Assembly: GCA_020628175.1 (NCBI GenBank)
Contig: JAHDFK010000014.1
Coordinates: 1 to 43,927, forward strand
Origin: Wenyingzhuangia sp.
GTDB lineage: Bacteria > Bacteroidota > Bacteroidia > Flavobacteriales > Flavobacteriaceae
Length of the DNA: 43,927 bases
Direction of reading: 5' to 3'
The notes under the pieces are model-generated. The model ran no database searches, was not told the origin of the DNA, and saw nothing but the letters and a program-made list of their open reading frames with translations. A program made the position numbers and the translations under genes. Each line of letters begins with the position of its first letter. The first letter of the stretch is position 1. Below, piece after piece: positions 19,303 through 28,684 of this stretch.

Positions 19303-22300
19303 TTAATTAAGTTTGTAATCAAACCCTTCTTTATCTAAGTACTCAAATAATTCTGAAGTTATATTTAACTTGTAAGTTCTAGAAGGCATTTCAATATCTA
19401 TCCTATCTTTCTCTGATATGATGTTAAATCCTACGGTTTGTTTTGCTCCTTCTCCTGTAAAACCAGACAATAACATTTCAAGCTGTTCTACACGTTCGTT
19501 TGTAATTTCGTTTAACCTTAATTTAAACGTTATTTTCTTACATTTTTTACCCATTACATCAGATAGTAAAGAAAAGTCTGAAAACTTCTCTCTAGGTGCT
19601 CCTTCAGAACCATCTTTCTGCATCCAACCACGTTGAATCATACCGCTTATGTATAAAAAAGAATTAGGCACCAACATATGCTGGTAACGCATGTAATCTT
19701 CTCCAAACAATCTAAACTCATTAGAATCCGTATAATCTTCAATAACAAAAGAACCCCAACCGTTTCCATTCTTTGCTATTCTATGTTCTGAAGATGTTAA
19801 AATTCCAGCAAAAGAAAAGCTCTTCCCTACATGCTGTCTTAAATCTTCTTTAAACAAACTAACTCCACAGTTGGCAAACTTCATTTCGTTTTTATAATCA
19901 TCTAAAGGATGCGCAGATATATATATACCCACAACTTCCTTTTCTTTAGACAACGTTTCCATAGTACCCCATGTATCACAAGGTGGAACTAAAGGCTCTG
20001 GTAATTGTACATCTGAAGCTTCTCCAAACAACGATACTTGAGATGAGTTTACACTTTCTTGATAAGCATTTCCAAACTTGATGGCCTTTTCTAAAAAGGT
20101 CATTCCCTTTTCATCTCTCGCAAAAAACTGTGCTCTGTGCACATCGCCAAAAGAATCAAATCCTCCAGCCAATGCCAAACCTTCAAAAGCTTTTTTATTA
20201 CAGGTTCTTAGATCTACACGTTTAGAAACATCAAAAATAGATGCAAATTTTCCGTTTTCTTTTCTTTCTTTTATAATTCCTTCTACCGCAATACCACCAA
20301 CACCTTTAATTGCTGCCATTCCAAAACGTACAGCTCCTTCATCGTTTACCGAAAACTTAGCATAAGATTCGTTAACATCTGGTCCCAGTACTGTTAACCC
20401 CATTCGCTTACATTCTTCCATAAAAAAGGTTACCTGCTTTATATCGTTCATATTATTCGATAATACTGCAGCCATATACTCAGCAGGATAATGTGCTTTT
20501 AAATAGGCTGTTTGATAAGCAACCCAAGCATAACATGTAGAATGCGATTTGTTAAATGCATAGGATGCAAAAGCCTCCCAATCCTTCCATATTTTCTCTA
20601 ATTTTTTAGCATCATGACCTTTTGCTACTGCTTGCTCTATAAATTTAGGCTTCATTTTAGCCAGTACATGAATTTGCTTTTTACCCATTGCTTTACGCAA
20701 CGTATCGGCTTGCCCCTTTGTAAAATCGGCCAATAATTGAGACAACAACATTACTTGCTCCTGATATACTGTAATTCCGTACGTTTCTGCTAAATATTTT
20801 TCACAAACATCTAAATCATAAACAATTTCTTCTCGTCCATGTTTTCTATCAATAAAATTGGGAATGTATTCTAACGGCCCTGGTCTATACAAGGCATTCA
20901 TTGCGATCAAATCTGCAAACACAGTAGGCTTTAACTCACGCATGTATTTTTGCATACCTGGAGATTCGTACTGAAATATCCCTACAGTTTCTCCTCTTTG
21001 GAAAAGTTCGTATGTTTTTTCATCATCAATAGGAAATGCTTCTGGATCTAAATCTACATCATGACGTGCTTTTACAATTTGACATGTATGCTTTATTAGG
21101 GTTAATGTCTTTAACCCCAAGAAATCCATTTTTAACAACCCAGCATCTTCCACAACAGAGTTGTCAAATTGCGTAACATACATATCCGAGTCTTTGGCTA
21201 CAGATACAGGAACAAACTTTGTAATATCATCAGGTGTAATTATAACACCACAGGCATGAATCCCGGTATTTCTTACAGACCCCTCTAAAACTCTTGCTTT
21301 GTTTATGGTTTCAGCTTCTAAACCATTTCCATCAGAAATTCTTTTTAGCTCATTTACCATTTCAATTTCTTCCGAACGCAACTTTTCTGATAAGGCTTTA
21401 TCATCCAAACCAAAAATCTTTTTTAGTTTCATTCCCGGAATCAACTTCGCAATTCTATCGGCTTCAAAAAGAGGTAAATCTAAAACACGTGCCGTATCTC
21501 TAATAGATGACTTTGCAGCCATAGTACCATATGTAATAATTTGCGCTACCTGATTTGAACCGTATTTATCAATTACATAATCAATTACTTTCCCTCGTCC
21601 TTCATCGTCAAAATCAATATCAATATCGGGCATCGATATACGTTCTGGATTTAAGAAACGCTCAAAAAGAAGATCGTACTTTATAGGATCTATATTAGTA
21701 ATCCACAAACAATACGCCGCAACAGAACCTGCTGCAGAACCACGTCCTGGACCTACAGAAACTCCCATATCACGCGCCGCTCTAATAAAATCTTCAACAA
21801 TCAAGAAATACCCAGGATATCCTGTTTTTGCAATAACATCTAGCTCTAAATCTAAACGCTCTCTAATTTCTTCGGTAAGATCTCCATATCGTTTTTTCGC
21901 TCCTTCATACACCAAGTGCGATAAAAAATTATTCTCTCCTCGTTTTCCTCCATCTTCCAAATCTTTTTCGTCTTTAAACTGATCCGGAATATCAAAGGCA
22001 GGTAGCAATACATCACTCGCTAAAGTAAAAGGTGTTATTTTGTCTACTAATTCTTGAATATTTAAAATTGCTTCTGGAATGTCCGCAAATAATTCTTTCA
22101 TCTCATCCGGAGATTTAAAATAATACTCATCGTTTGGTAAACCATAACGATAACCTCTACCTCTTCCTTTAGGTGTTGCTTGCTTTTCTCCATCTTTTAC
22201 ACACAATAAAATATCATGCGCATTGGCATCTTCTTTATTGATGTAAAAGGTATTGTTAGTTGCTACGGTTTTGACATTGTATTTTTCGGCAAATTGTAAC

Positions 22301-23796
22301 AACACTTTATTAACTACATTTTCATCTTCTTGTTTGTGACGCATTAACTCAATGTATAAATCATCTCCAAACTGATCTTTCCACCAAACAAGAGCTTCTT
22401 CTGCTTGTTTTTCTCCTACATTTAAAATTTTACTCGGTATTTCACCATATAAATTTCCGGTTAAAACAATTACATCTTCTTTATACTGTTCTATAATTTT
22501 TCTATCAATACGCGGTACATAATAAAACCCATCCACAAAAGCAGTAGACGACATTTTTGCTAAATTCTGATATCCTTTTCTGTTTTTAGCTAATAACACT
22601 ACTTGATAGCCGTTGTCTTTTTTAGTTTTATCTAAATGATTTTCACAAACATTGTATTCACACCCTACAATAGGCACTAAATCTTGAGCATCAAAAGCCT
22701 CTCCTTGTTCTTCGGCCTCTTTTCGCTTTGCCGCTAAACCTTTATTATAGTTCGCTACAGCATTTGTAAAATGAAAAGCCGCCATCATATTTCCTGTATC
22801 TGTCATTGCAACAGCAGACATATTGTAAGCTCCTGCAGTGTTTACCAAAGCGCCAATTTCTATGGTTGATTGAAGTATAGAATACTGTGTATGATTGTGT
22901 AGATGGGCAAAAGAAACATTTTTTAAACGCTCCAAACTCTCTTTAACATTTACACCTTTTCCTTGTGCGCCTGCTTGTTTCGATTGTTTGTCACGAATTT
23001 TCTGACTTTCCTTTTTTAAATTTAAATGCTTTAAACCTATTACCTTAAAGGGTTCTGGGTTCTGCGTCTTAAAATTTGTAAAGTAATCTGGTGCTACATC
23101 TAGTTGTTCTTCTGTATACGATTGTTTCCTTATCAATTCGAAAAAACAACGTGTTGTAGCTTCCACATCGGCTGTTGCATTGTGCGCCTCTCCAAAACCT
23201 TGCCCAAATAAATACTGATGTAATTCTGTTAAAGTAGGCAACTTAAATTTACCTCCTCTACCTCCAGGTATCTGACACATACTCGCCGTAGTTTCGGTAC
23301 ATGTATCTAAAATCCCTATGCTATTTTTATCCGCTTCTATTAAATCATCCACTGCTAAAACTCTATTTTTAGGCGGCTTTGTTTTAAACTCGTAGGTATC
23401 TAAATCAAAACTATCAAACTCAAAAGCTTTAAAATTTGGCTGTATCCCTGCTCGTATAAACTCGGCTCCCATAATGTTTACATCAAACGTAACATTTTGC
23501 CCTACTAAAAATTTAGTTTTTCCCAAAACCGTATTAAATCGCTCCAAACATTCTTGTAAAGAAATTCCTTGTTCTTGAGCCAATTCTGTAGATATACCAT
23601 GAATTTTTTCTGAATCAAAAGGAATATTAAATCCTTCTGGTTGTACCATAAAATTATTGTGTTCTAACACCTGTCCCATCTCATCATGCAACTGCCAAGC
23701 TATCTGTATACATCTTGGCCAATTACCAGTATCGGTCATTGGTGCTTTGTAACTTTTAGGTAAACCTGTTGTTTCGGTATCAAAAATTAAGTACAT
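19303..23796 (-). CDS. dnaE: DNA polymerase III alpha subunit with fused N-terminal 3'-5' exonuclease
   Basis: The replicative polymerase, 1497 aa from this ATG. Residues 1 to about 225 form a DnaQ-like DEDDh exonuclease (D6 and E8 in FDTETTG, D105, H205 and D210 in HNATAD). A charged linker (about 260-292) leads to the PHP domain (HLHNHTQYS at 298-306). The polymerase core has GPGRGSAAGS and PDIDIDF at 723-729 with the metal-binding Asp residues, followed by HhH, OB and C-terminal parts. The open frame runs 28 codons further up to 23880, but that stretch is low in complexity and exonucleases of this group start at MYLIFDTETTG, so 23796 is preferred. The PHP metal site looks degraded. It is divergent from glpD. 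Confidence 0.96.
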   Translation of the reverse strand: MYLIFDTETTGLPKSYKAPMTDTGNWPRCIQIAWQLHDEMGQVLEHNNFMVQPEGFNIPFDSEKIHGISTELAQEQGISLQECLERFNTVLGKTKFLVGQNVTFDVNIMGAEFIRAGIQPNFKAFEFDSFDLDTYEFKTKPPKNRVLAVDDLIEADKNSIGILDTCTETTASMCQIPGGRGGKFKLPTLTELHQYLFGQGFGEAHNATADVEATTRCFFELIRKQSYTEEQLDVAPDYFTNFKTQNPEPFKVIGLKHLNLKKESQKIRDKQSKQAGAQGKGVNVKESLERLKNVSFAHLHNHTQYSILQSTIEIGALVNTAGAYNMSAVAMTDTGNMMAAFHFTNAVANYNKGLAAKRKEAEEQGEAFDAQDLVPIVGCEYNVCENHLDKTKKDNGYQVVLLAKNRKGYQNLAKMSSTAFVDGFYYVPRIDRKIIEQYKEDVIVLTGNLYGEIPSKILNVGEKQAEEALVWWKDQFGDDLYIELMRHKQEDENVVNKVLLQFAEKYNVKTVATNNTFYINKEDANAHDILLCVKDGEKQATPKGRGRGYRYGLPNDEYYFKSPDEMKELFADIPEAILNIQELVDKITPFTLASDVLLPAFDIPDQFKDEKDLEDGGKRGENNFLSHLVYEGAKKRYGDLTEEIRERLDLELDVIAKTGYPGYFLIVEDFIRAARDMGVSVGPGRGSAAGSVAAYCLWITNIDPIKYDLLFERFLNPERISMPDIDIDFDDEGRGKVIDYVIDKYGSNQVAQIITYGTMAAKSSIRDTARVLDLPLFEADRIAKLIPGMKLKKIFGLDDKALSEKLRSEEIEMVNELKRISDGNGLEAETINKARVLEGSVRNTGIHACGVIITPDDITKFVPVSVAKDSDMYVTQFDNSVVEDAGLLKMDFLGLKTLTLIKHTCQIVKARHDVDLDPEAFPIDDEKTYELFQRGETVGIFQYESPGMQKYMRELKPTVFADLIAMNALYRPGPLEYIPNFIDRKHGREEIVYDLDVCEKYLAETYGITVYQEQVMLLSQLLADFTKGQADTLRKAMGKKQIHVLAKMKPKFIEQAVAKGHDAKKLEKIWKDWEAFASYAFNKSHSTCYAWVAYQTAYLKAHYPAEYMAAVLSNNMNDIKQVTFFMEECKRMGLTVLGPDVNESYAKFSVNDEGAVRFGMAAIKGVGGIAVEGIIKERKENGKFASIFDVSKRVDLRTCNKKAFEGLALAGGFDSFGDVHRAQFFARDEKGMTFLEKAIKFGNAYQESVNSSQVSLFGEASDVQLPEPLVPPCDTWGTMETLSKEKEVVGIYISAHPLDDYKNEMKFANCGVSLFKEDLRQHVGKSFSFAGILTSSEHRIAKNGNGWGSFVIEDYTDSNEFRLFGEDYMRYQHMLVPNSFLYISGMIQRGWMQKDGSEGAPREKFSDFSLLSDVMGKKCKKITFKLRLNEITNERVEQLEMLLSGFTGEGAKQTVGFNIISEKDRIDIEMPSRTYKLNITSELFEYLDKEGFDYKLN

Positions 23797-23922
23797 GTTT
23801 TTTATTTTGGGAAACTTAAAATTACAAAATATCTCTTTTAAAAAATTGACTATTCTAGGGCTAAAAAAAATAGTTATCAACTTAAAATTGCCTTATATTT
23901 AACTTGCGATATAAAACGAAAT

Positions 23923-25464
23923 ATGAAAAATAAACTTGAAAACACGCACTGGGATATATTGATTATAGGTGGTGGTGCTACTGGAATGGGTACAGCTATT
24001 GATGCTGCTTCGAGAGGGTACAAAACTCTTTTGATAGAAAAAATGGACTACGGAAAAGGTACCTCAAGTAAAAGTACAAAACTCATACACGGAGGAGTTA
24101 GATACTTGCAACAAGGAAATGTTTCTTTGGTATTAGAAGCTTTAAAAGAAAGAGCTTTATTAAAGAAAAACGCACCTCATATTGTGCACGATTTAAAATT
24201 TATTGTACCTACATACGACTGGTGGGAAAGCCCTTTTTATGGTATTGGATTAAAACTTTACGATTGGCTGGCTGGAAAAGAAGGTTTTGGGGATTCTGAA
24301 TTGTTATCTAAAGAAGAAACCATTAAATCTTTACCTACCATAACACAAAAAGGATTAAAAGGTGGTGTTATTTACCATGATGGACAATTTGATGATACTC
24401 GTTTGTTAGTTAACATGATGCAAACTGCTAAAGAGCAAGGTGCCACTGTTGTTAATTATCATGAATTTTTAGAGTTTATTAAAACCGATGAGGGTTTGAT
24501 TTGTGGTGCAGAAATTCAAGACACAATTACCAAAGAAAAAATGAGTATCAAAGCCAAGGCTGTCGTAAATGCAACAGGAGTATATTCTGATACCATAAGA
24601 CAAAAAGACGACCCTAGTATTCATAAAATTATGACGAGTAGTCAAGGAGTACATATTGTTTTAGACAAATCTTTTTTACCGAGCGATACTGCTATTATGA
24701 TTCCTGAAACCGAAGATGGACGTGTTTTATTTGCAGTACCTTGGCATGATAAAATTATTGTAGGAACTACAGATACTCCTGTACAAGAATTTCCTTATGA
24801 ACCTTTACCGCAAGAGCAAGAAATAGAATTTTTATTAACACATGCCGCTAAATACTTAACTAAAGACCCCACAAAAGAAGATGTAAAAAGTGTATTTGTA
24901 GGTTTACGACCGTTAGTAAAAAGCGGGAACGCAGAAGATACTGCATCTATTTCTAGAGAACATGTAAACGAAATAAGTAAAAATGGCTTGGTTACTATTG
25001 CTGGAGGAAAATGGACTACTTATAGAAAAATGGCTGAAGATACGGTAAACGAAGCTGCAATGATTGCTTCTTTAGCTCCTGTAAAGTGTGAAACCGAATA
25101 TTTAAATATACACGGTCATAAAACAAATGTAAATCCTAACGAGCCTTTAGCTATTTATGGTTCTGATGCACTTTTGATTACAAAGCTTATTCACGAAAAC
25201 CCAGAACTTGGAGACAAAATACACCCTAATCATGAAATTACGTTGGCACAAGTAGTATGGGCTATTAAACATGAAGATGCTAAAACAATTGAAGACTTTT
25301 TAGCAAGACGAACACGTTTGCTCTTTTTAGATGCGCAAGCTAGTATTGAAGCTTCTGAAATTGTAGCTACTGTTTTTGCTAAAGAGCTAAACAAAAGCGA
25401 AACTTGGAAACAACAACAAATAAACGATTATTTAGCGCATGCTAAGAAATACTTATTAAACTAA
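23923..25464 (+). CDS. glpD: FAD-dependent glycerol-3-phosphate dehydrogenase
   Basis: GlpD oxidises sn-glycerol 3-phosphate to dihydroxyacetone phosphate and passes electrons to the quinone pool at the inner membrane face. 513 aa. The FAD-binding motif GGGATG is at 16-21. TSSKSTKLIHGGVRYLQQGN is the DAO-family signature that covers the flavin. VGTTDTP, GLRPLV and TIAGGKWTTYRKMAED form the substrate side, and a DAO C-terminal helical domain closes the protein. No glycerol kinase or facilitator gene is adjacent. It is divergent from dnaE and ends at a strong terminator shared with bioB. Confidence 0.95.
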   Translation: MKNKLENTHWDILIIGGGATGMGTAIDAASRGYKTLLIEKMDYGKGTSSKSTKLIHGGVRYLQQGNVSLVLEALKERALLKKNAPHIVHDLKFIVPTYDWWESPFYGIGLKLYDWLAGKEGFGDSELLSKEETIKSLPTITQKGLKGGVIYHDGQFDDTRLLVNMMQTAKEQGATVVNYHEFLEFIKTDEGLICGAEIQDTITKEKMSIKAKAVVNATGVYSDTIRQKDDPSIHKIMTSSQGVHIVLDKSFLPSDTAIMIPETEDGRVLFAVPWHDKIIVGTTDTPVQEFPYEPLPQEQEIEFLLTHAAKYLTKDPTKEDVKSVFVGLRPLVKSGNAEDTASISREHVNEISKNGLVTIAGGKWTTYRKMAEDTVNEAAMIASLAPVKCETEYLNIHGHKTNVNPNEPLAIYGSDALLITKLIHENPELGDKIHPNHEITLAQVVWAIKHEDAKTIEDFLARRTRLLFLDAQASIEASEIVATVFAKELNKSETWKQQQINDYLAHAKKYLLN

Positions 25465-25465
25465 T

Positions 25466-25498
25466 AAAAAAGGCTTCTGAAATTCAGAAGCCTTTTTT
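25466..25498. terminator. Bidirectional terminator between glpD and bioB
   Basis: A 15-bp perfect stem (25466-25480 with 25484-25498, three-base loop) has six A before and six T after. It lies 2 bases after the glpD stop and 20 bases after the bioB stop on the other strand. Confidence 0.9.
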
Positions 25499-25517
25499 AA
25501 ATCTATAAATTTTAAGC

Positions 25518-26636
25518 TTACATTTTTTCTGTAGCTCTTATTTCTTTTGCTTTTTGCTTTGCTTCTTCGTTTCTCGCAATTTTATGCTCTGGTCGCGTCC
25601 ATTTAGGGTTTTCTCCCAAAGGTTTGTATGCCGAATCTTCTGCAGATGTAGACTTTGGTTGTACTTTTTTAGTAAAAGGTTTCATTGGATTTAAGCCTAA
25701 CTTTGCAAACAACTTCATATCTTCATTTACATCAGGGTTTGGAGTGGTTAACAACTTATCTCCAGCAAAAATTGAATTTGCTCCTGCAAAGAAACAGAAA
25801 GTTTGTCCTTCTTGACTCATTTGTGTTCTTCCTGCAGACAATCGAACTTGCGTTTCTGGTAATACAATTCTTGTGGTAGCTACCATTCGCACCATATCCC
25901 AAATTTCAACAGGCTTTTGATCTTCTAAAGGAGTACCTTCTACTGCTACTAAAGCGTTGATCGGTGTAGATTCTGGCTGAGGGTTTAACGATGACAAAGC
26001 AACCAACATCCCTGCTCTATCTTCAACCGTTTCTCCCATACCGATAATTCCTCCAGAACAAACAGTTACATTTGTCTTTCTTACATTATCAATCGTATCT
26101 AATCTATCTTGGTATCCACGTGTAGAAATAACCTCTTTGTAATATTCTTCAGAAGAATCTAAGTTATGATTGTAAGCATACAATCCTGCCTCTGCCAAAC
26201 GCTTTGCCTGATTTTCGGTAACCATTCCTAAAGTACAGCAGACCTCCATATCTAATTTATTAATGGTTCTTACCATTTCTAATACTTCATCAAACTCAGG
26301 TCCATCTTTTACATTTCTCCATGAAGCTCCCATACACACTCTTGATGATCCTGACGCTTTTGCTCTTAAAGCTTGTGCTTTTACTTGCTGTACGGGCATC
26401 AAATCATTTCCTTCAATATCTGTATGATAACGAGCTGCTTGCGGGCAATATCCACAATCTTCCGAACATCCTCCTGTTTTAATAGATAACAATGTAGAAA
26501 CCTGTACCTCGTTAGGATCGTGATGTAATCTATGAATTGTTGCTGCTTCGTATAACAACTCCATCATAGGTTTGTTATAAATTTCAAGAATTTCTTCCTT
26601 CGTCCAATTATGTCTTACTTCACTCATGAATTTCAT
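25518..26636 (-). CDS. bioB: Biotin synthase
   Basis: BioB is a radical-SAM enzyme that inserts sulfur into dethiobiotin to give biotin. 372 aa. The radical-SAM cluster motif is CSEDCGYC. The ligands of the second, sulfur-donating cluster are all visible: Cys in RVCMGASW, in EVCCTLGM and in VTVCSGGIIGMGE, and Arg in VRLSAGR. There is a C-terminal extension of about 50 charged residues after the barrel, as in other flavobacterial BioB. A second ATG three codons in (26627, MSEVRHNW) is an equally good start. It lies 42 bases after a FabF-like gene. bioA, bioD and bioF are not in the window. Confidence 0.97.
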   Translation of the reverse strand: MKFMSEVRHNWTKEEILEIYNKPMMELLYEAATIHRLHHDPNEVQVSTLLSIKTGGCSEDCGYCPQAARYHTDIEGNDLMPVQQVKAQALRAKASGSSRVCMGASWRNVKDGPEFDEVLEMVRTINKLDMEVCCTLGMVTENQAKRLAEAGLYAYNHNLDSSEEYYKEVISTRGYQDRLDTIDNVRKTNVTVCSGGIIGMGETVEDRAGMLVALSSLNPQPESTPINALVAVEGTPLEDQKPVEIWDMVRMVATTRIVLPETQVRLSAGRTQMSQEGQTFCFFAGANSIFAGDKLLTTPNPDVNEDMKLFAKLGLNPMKPFTKKVQPKSTSAEDSAYKPLGENPKWTRPEHKIARNEEAKQKAKEIRATEKM

Positions 26637-26678
26637 TTTTGATTGGGTAAAAATAGTAAAATTTGATTTTAATAAATA

Positions 26679-27830
26679 TTATTTTCCCTTTAAAACTATA
26701 CTTACTGCATTTCCTCCAAAACCAACAGCATTAATTAATATTCTATTTATTTTTCGGGTAGATTTCTCTTTCTTTAGGTAAGGAACAGCTATAAATTGTT
26801 GATTTTTTAACATTAACAAAGCTAACTCCATACTCAAAACACCTGAAGCTCCTAAAGTATGTCCTATTTTCCATTTATTAGAAGTTAACAGAGGGGTATC
26901 CTCTCCAAATACTTTTTTTATTGCATTGTATTCAGAAGTATCACCTTTTAAAGTACCTGGCGCATGCATAACCACAACATCAATGGCTCCATTTGTTTGC
27001 TCCAAAGCCATTTGCATAGATGTTTGAAAACAATCAGCATCGTCTGTAATAGATATATTGTGTTTTAACTTTTCTGTTGCATATCCCACTGCTTCTATAT
27101 AAGCAAGTGCGTTCTCTTTCACTCCGTTTTCTAGACAAAACGACACAGCACCTTCTCCCAAACACATGGTGTTTCTTTTTTTACGAAAATCTAAAGCTTT
27201 GCAAGGATAGCTACCAGCGTTTTCTGCATAAATTTTAAGAGCCTGCATTTGCGCAATTGTAAAAGCAGTATTTGGCGCCTCAGTCGCCCCTACAATAAAC
27301 TTATCAGACATTCCAGACTTTAACCAAGCAATTCCGTTTAAAACAGCATGCAATCCTGTTGAACAAGTTATAGAATGCGAAACTACAGGTCCATCCGTTT
27401 GTAAATCATCTGCAACCCAAGTTGATAAATTTCCTAAAGTAGTTGTGGGTGAGGTTAAGGGATGCGTTTTACCCATCTCGTTTGTAGAAAAATCATTGTA
27501 AAATTGTTCAAAAAGCGCTGTTGCCCCTCGAGATGATCCTATGTTAATTCCCACACGATTGTCTTCTGTCCATTGTGCATTTTTAAATGCCTTTCTACTC
27601 ACATAAATCGCCATTAAAACAGACTTATCTAGAGATTTATATTTTGGATTGGAAGCTCTTAATTTTTGTATTTCCTCTTCTATAGCGTCGGGCAACTGAC
27701 TTACCAAACCCGACACCTTATCTATTACTTTTAACTGTAAGTAATGTGTATCATTTACATACGAATTCCACGTTGTAACCTCATCATCTCCTAAAGCCGA
27801 AACAGCTCCGTAGCCCGTAATAGAAATCAT
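26679..27830 (-). CDS. FabF-like beta-ketoacyl synthase linked to bioB
   Basis: A KAS I/II-type condensing enzyme, 383 aa, shorter than FabF (about 413). The catalytic residues are Cys156 (SITCSTGLHA), His289 (VVMHAPGTLKGD) and His324 after Lys321 (KWKIGHTLGASG). The region that reads DGFVMGEGA in FabF is altered here to NTMCLGEGA. An N-terminal ITGYGAVSALG marks the true start. It is upstream of bioB on the same strand with a 42-base gap, so the pair is probably co-transcribed. The context suggests a role in making the pimeloyl-type chain for biotin, but this is inferred from position only; a role in another acyl chain is possible. Confidence 0.88.
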   Translation of the reverse strand: MISITGYGAVSALGDDEVTTWNSYVNDTHYLQLKVIDKVSGLVSQLPDAIEEEIQKLRASNPKYKSLDKSVLMAIYVSRKAFKNAQWTEDNRVGINIGSSRGATALFEQFYNDFSTNEMGKTHPLTSPTTTLGNLSTWVADDLQTDGPVVSHSITCSTGLHAVLNGIAWLKSGMSDKFIVGATEAPNTAFTIAQMQALKIYAENAGSYPCKALDFRKKRNTMCLGEGAVSFCLENGVKENALAYIEAVGYATEKLKHNISITDDADCFQTSMQMALEQTNGAIDVVVMHAPGTLKGDTSEYNAIKKVFGEDTPLLTSNKWKIGHTLGASGVLSMELALLMLKNQQFIAVPYLKKEKSTRKINRILINAVGFGGNAVSIVLKGK

Positions 27831-27854
27831 ATATATAAGCTTTATCTAATTGGG

Positions 27855-27862
27855 CAAATATA
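27855..27862 (-). promoter_or_regulatory. Putative -7 promoter element for the ketosynthase-bioB unit (TATATTTG)
   Basis: Exact TAnnTTTG match on the minus strand, 24 bases before the ketosynthase ATG. No clear TTTG at -33. No biotin-repressor-like long inverted repeat is seen next to it. Confidence 0.5.
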
Positions 27863-27917
27863 CATATTAATCTTTCTAAAAATCATATTTCAGAAAGGAG
27901 CAACAATGAATTTAGAA

Positions 27918-27949
27918 CAAAAAAGAAACCTATTAGGTCTCTTTTTTTG
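27918..27949 (-). terminator. Terminator after the TrmH-type methyltransferase gene
   Basis: An A/T-tract hairpin (arms about 27919-27930 and 27937-27948, one mismatch, loop around TATTAG) lies in the 175-base gap. On the minus strand it ends the DUF6495-trmH transcript. The rest of the gap holds only the ketosynthase promoter. Confidence 0.7.
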
Positions 27950-28005
27950 TTGAATTGTTAAACATAAAACTACTTAACATATAACTTGAAAAATCTATCT
28001 ATATT

Positions 28006-28680
28006 TTATTTCTTTTCTAAATCTTTGTAATAACGTTCTTTAATTTGTTTTACAGATCCTATTGACTTTTCTAACCAACTATGATATGTTGTTTCTTTTT
28101 CTTGTTCAGTAAACTGCCAATCTAACTCCGATTTATGCAGTCTATCTGTAGTATTTTGAAGTGTTATTGCTGCTGCTACCGATACATTTAAACTTTCGGT
28201 AAAACCATACATTGGTATTTTTAAATAACCATCAGCTTGACTCATAATTAAGTCCGAAGCTCCTGCACCTTCTACACCAAATACAAAAGCCGATTTTTTA
28301 GTTATATCGAAATCCGACACAAAAGAAGAATCTTCGTGAGGAGTAGTCACAATAATTTGATATCCTTTTGCTTTTAAAGCATCTACACAATCTTGTGTGT
28401 TATTTTCTCTTGTTTTAAATCTATGAAAATCTACCCATTTTTGTGCTCCCTTCCCTACACCATTAGAAATATAAGCACTGTATTTATTTTCTATGGTATA
28501 TATATCTTGAATTCCAAAAACATCACAACTACGTACAACAGCACTCCAATTATGTTTTTGATACAAATCTTCTAAAACTACCGTAAAATGTCGGGTTCTA
28601 TTTTCCAAAACCTTTTTAAAAAGTGCTTTTCTTTCATCGGTAACAAACTCTTCTAAATAAGTAACTAAATCTTTATCCAT
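28006..28680 (-). CDS. TrmH-type tRNA/rRNA 2'-O-methyltransferase
   Basis: A SPOUT-class RNA methyltransferase, 224 aa. Visible motifs are HNWSAVVRSCDVFGIQDIY (motif 1, with the Asn-x-x-Ala/Val-x-x-R pattern), FVFGVEGAGAS (motif 2, in place of the common FGNE) and IPMYGFTESLNVSVAAAI (motif 3, with the trefoil knot). The overall length and the N-terminal ERKALFKKVLENRTRHFTVV segment match TrmH, which makes Gm18 in the D loop of some tRNAs; the closest sister activity is rRNA Gm methylation. It starts 4 bases after the upstream DUF6495-like gene on the same strand. Confidence 0.88.
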   Translation of the reverse strand: MDKDLVTYLEEFVTDERKALFKKVLENRTRHFTVVLEDLYQKHNWSAVVRSCDVFGIQDIYTIENKYSAYISNGVGKGAQKWVDFHRFKTRENNTQDCVDALKAKGYQIIVTTPHEDSSFVSDFDITKKSAFVFGVEGAGASDLIMSQADGYLKIPMYGFTESLNVSVAAAITLQNTTDRLHKSELDWQFTEQEKETTYHSWLEKSIGSVKQIKERYYKDLEKK

Positions 28681-28684
28681 ATTT

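Noticed and set aside
23797..23880. 28-codon N-terminal extension of dnaE
   Set aside because: The extra residues are a low-complexity Phe/Lys/Ile stretch, whereas the exonuclease domain starts naturally at MYLIFDTETTG; the extension is likely upstream non-coding sequence.
27831..28005. Small RNA or riboswitch in the 175-base gap before the ketosynthase gene
   Set aside because: Only a terminator and a -7 promoter box can be seen; no biotin or other riboswitch class fits, and no extra stem is evident.
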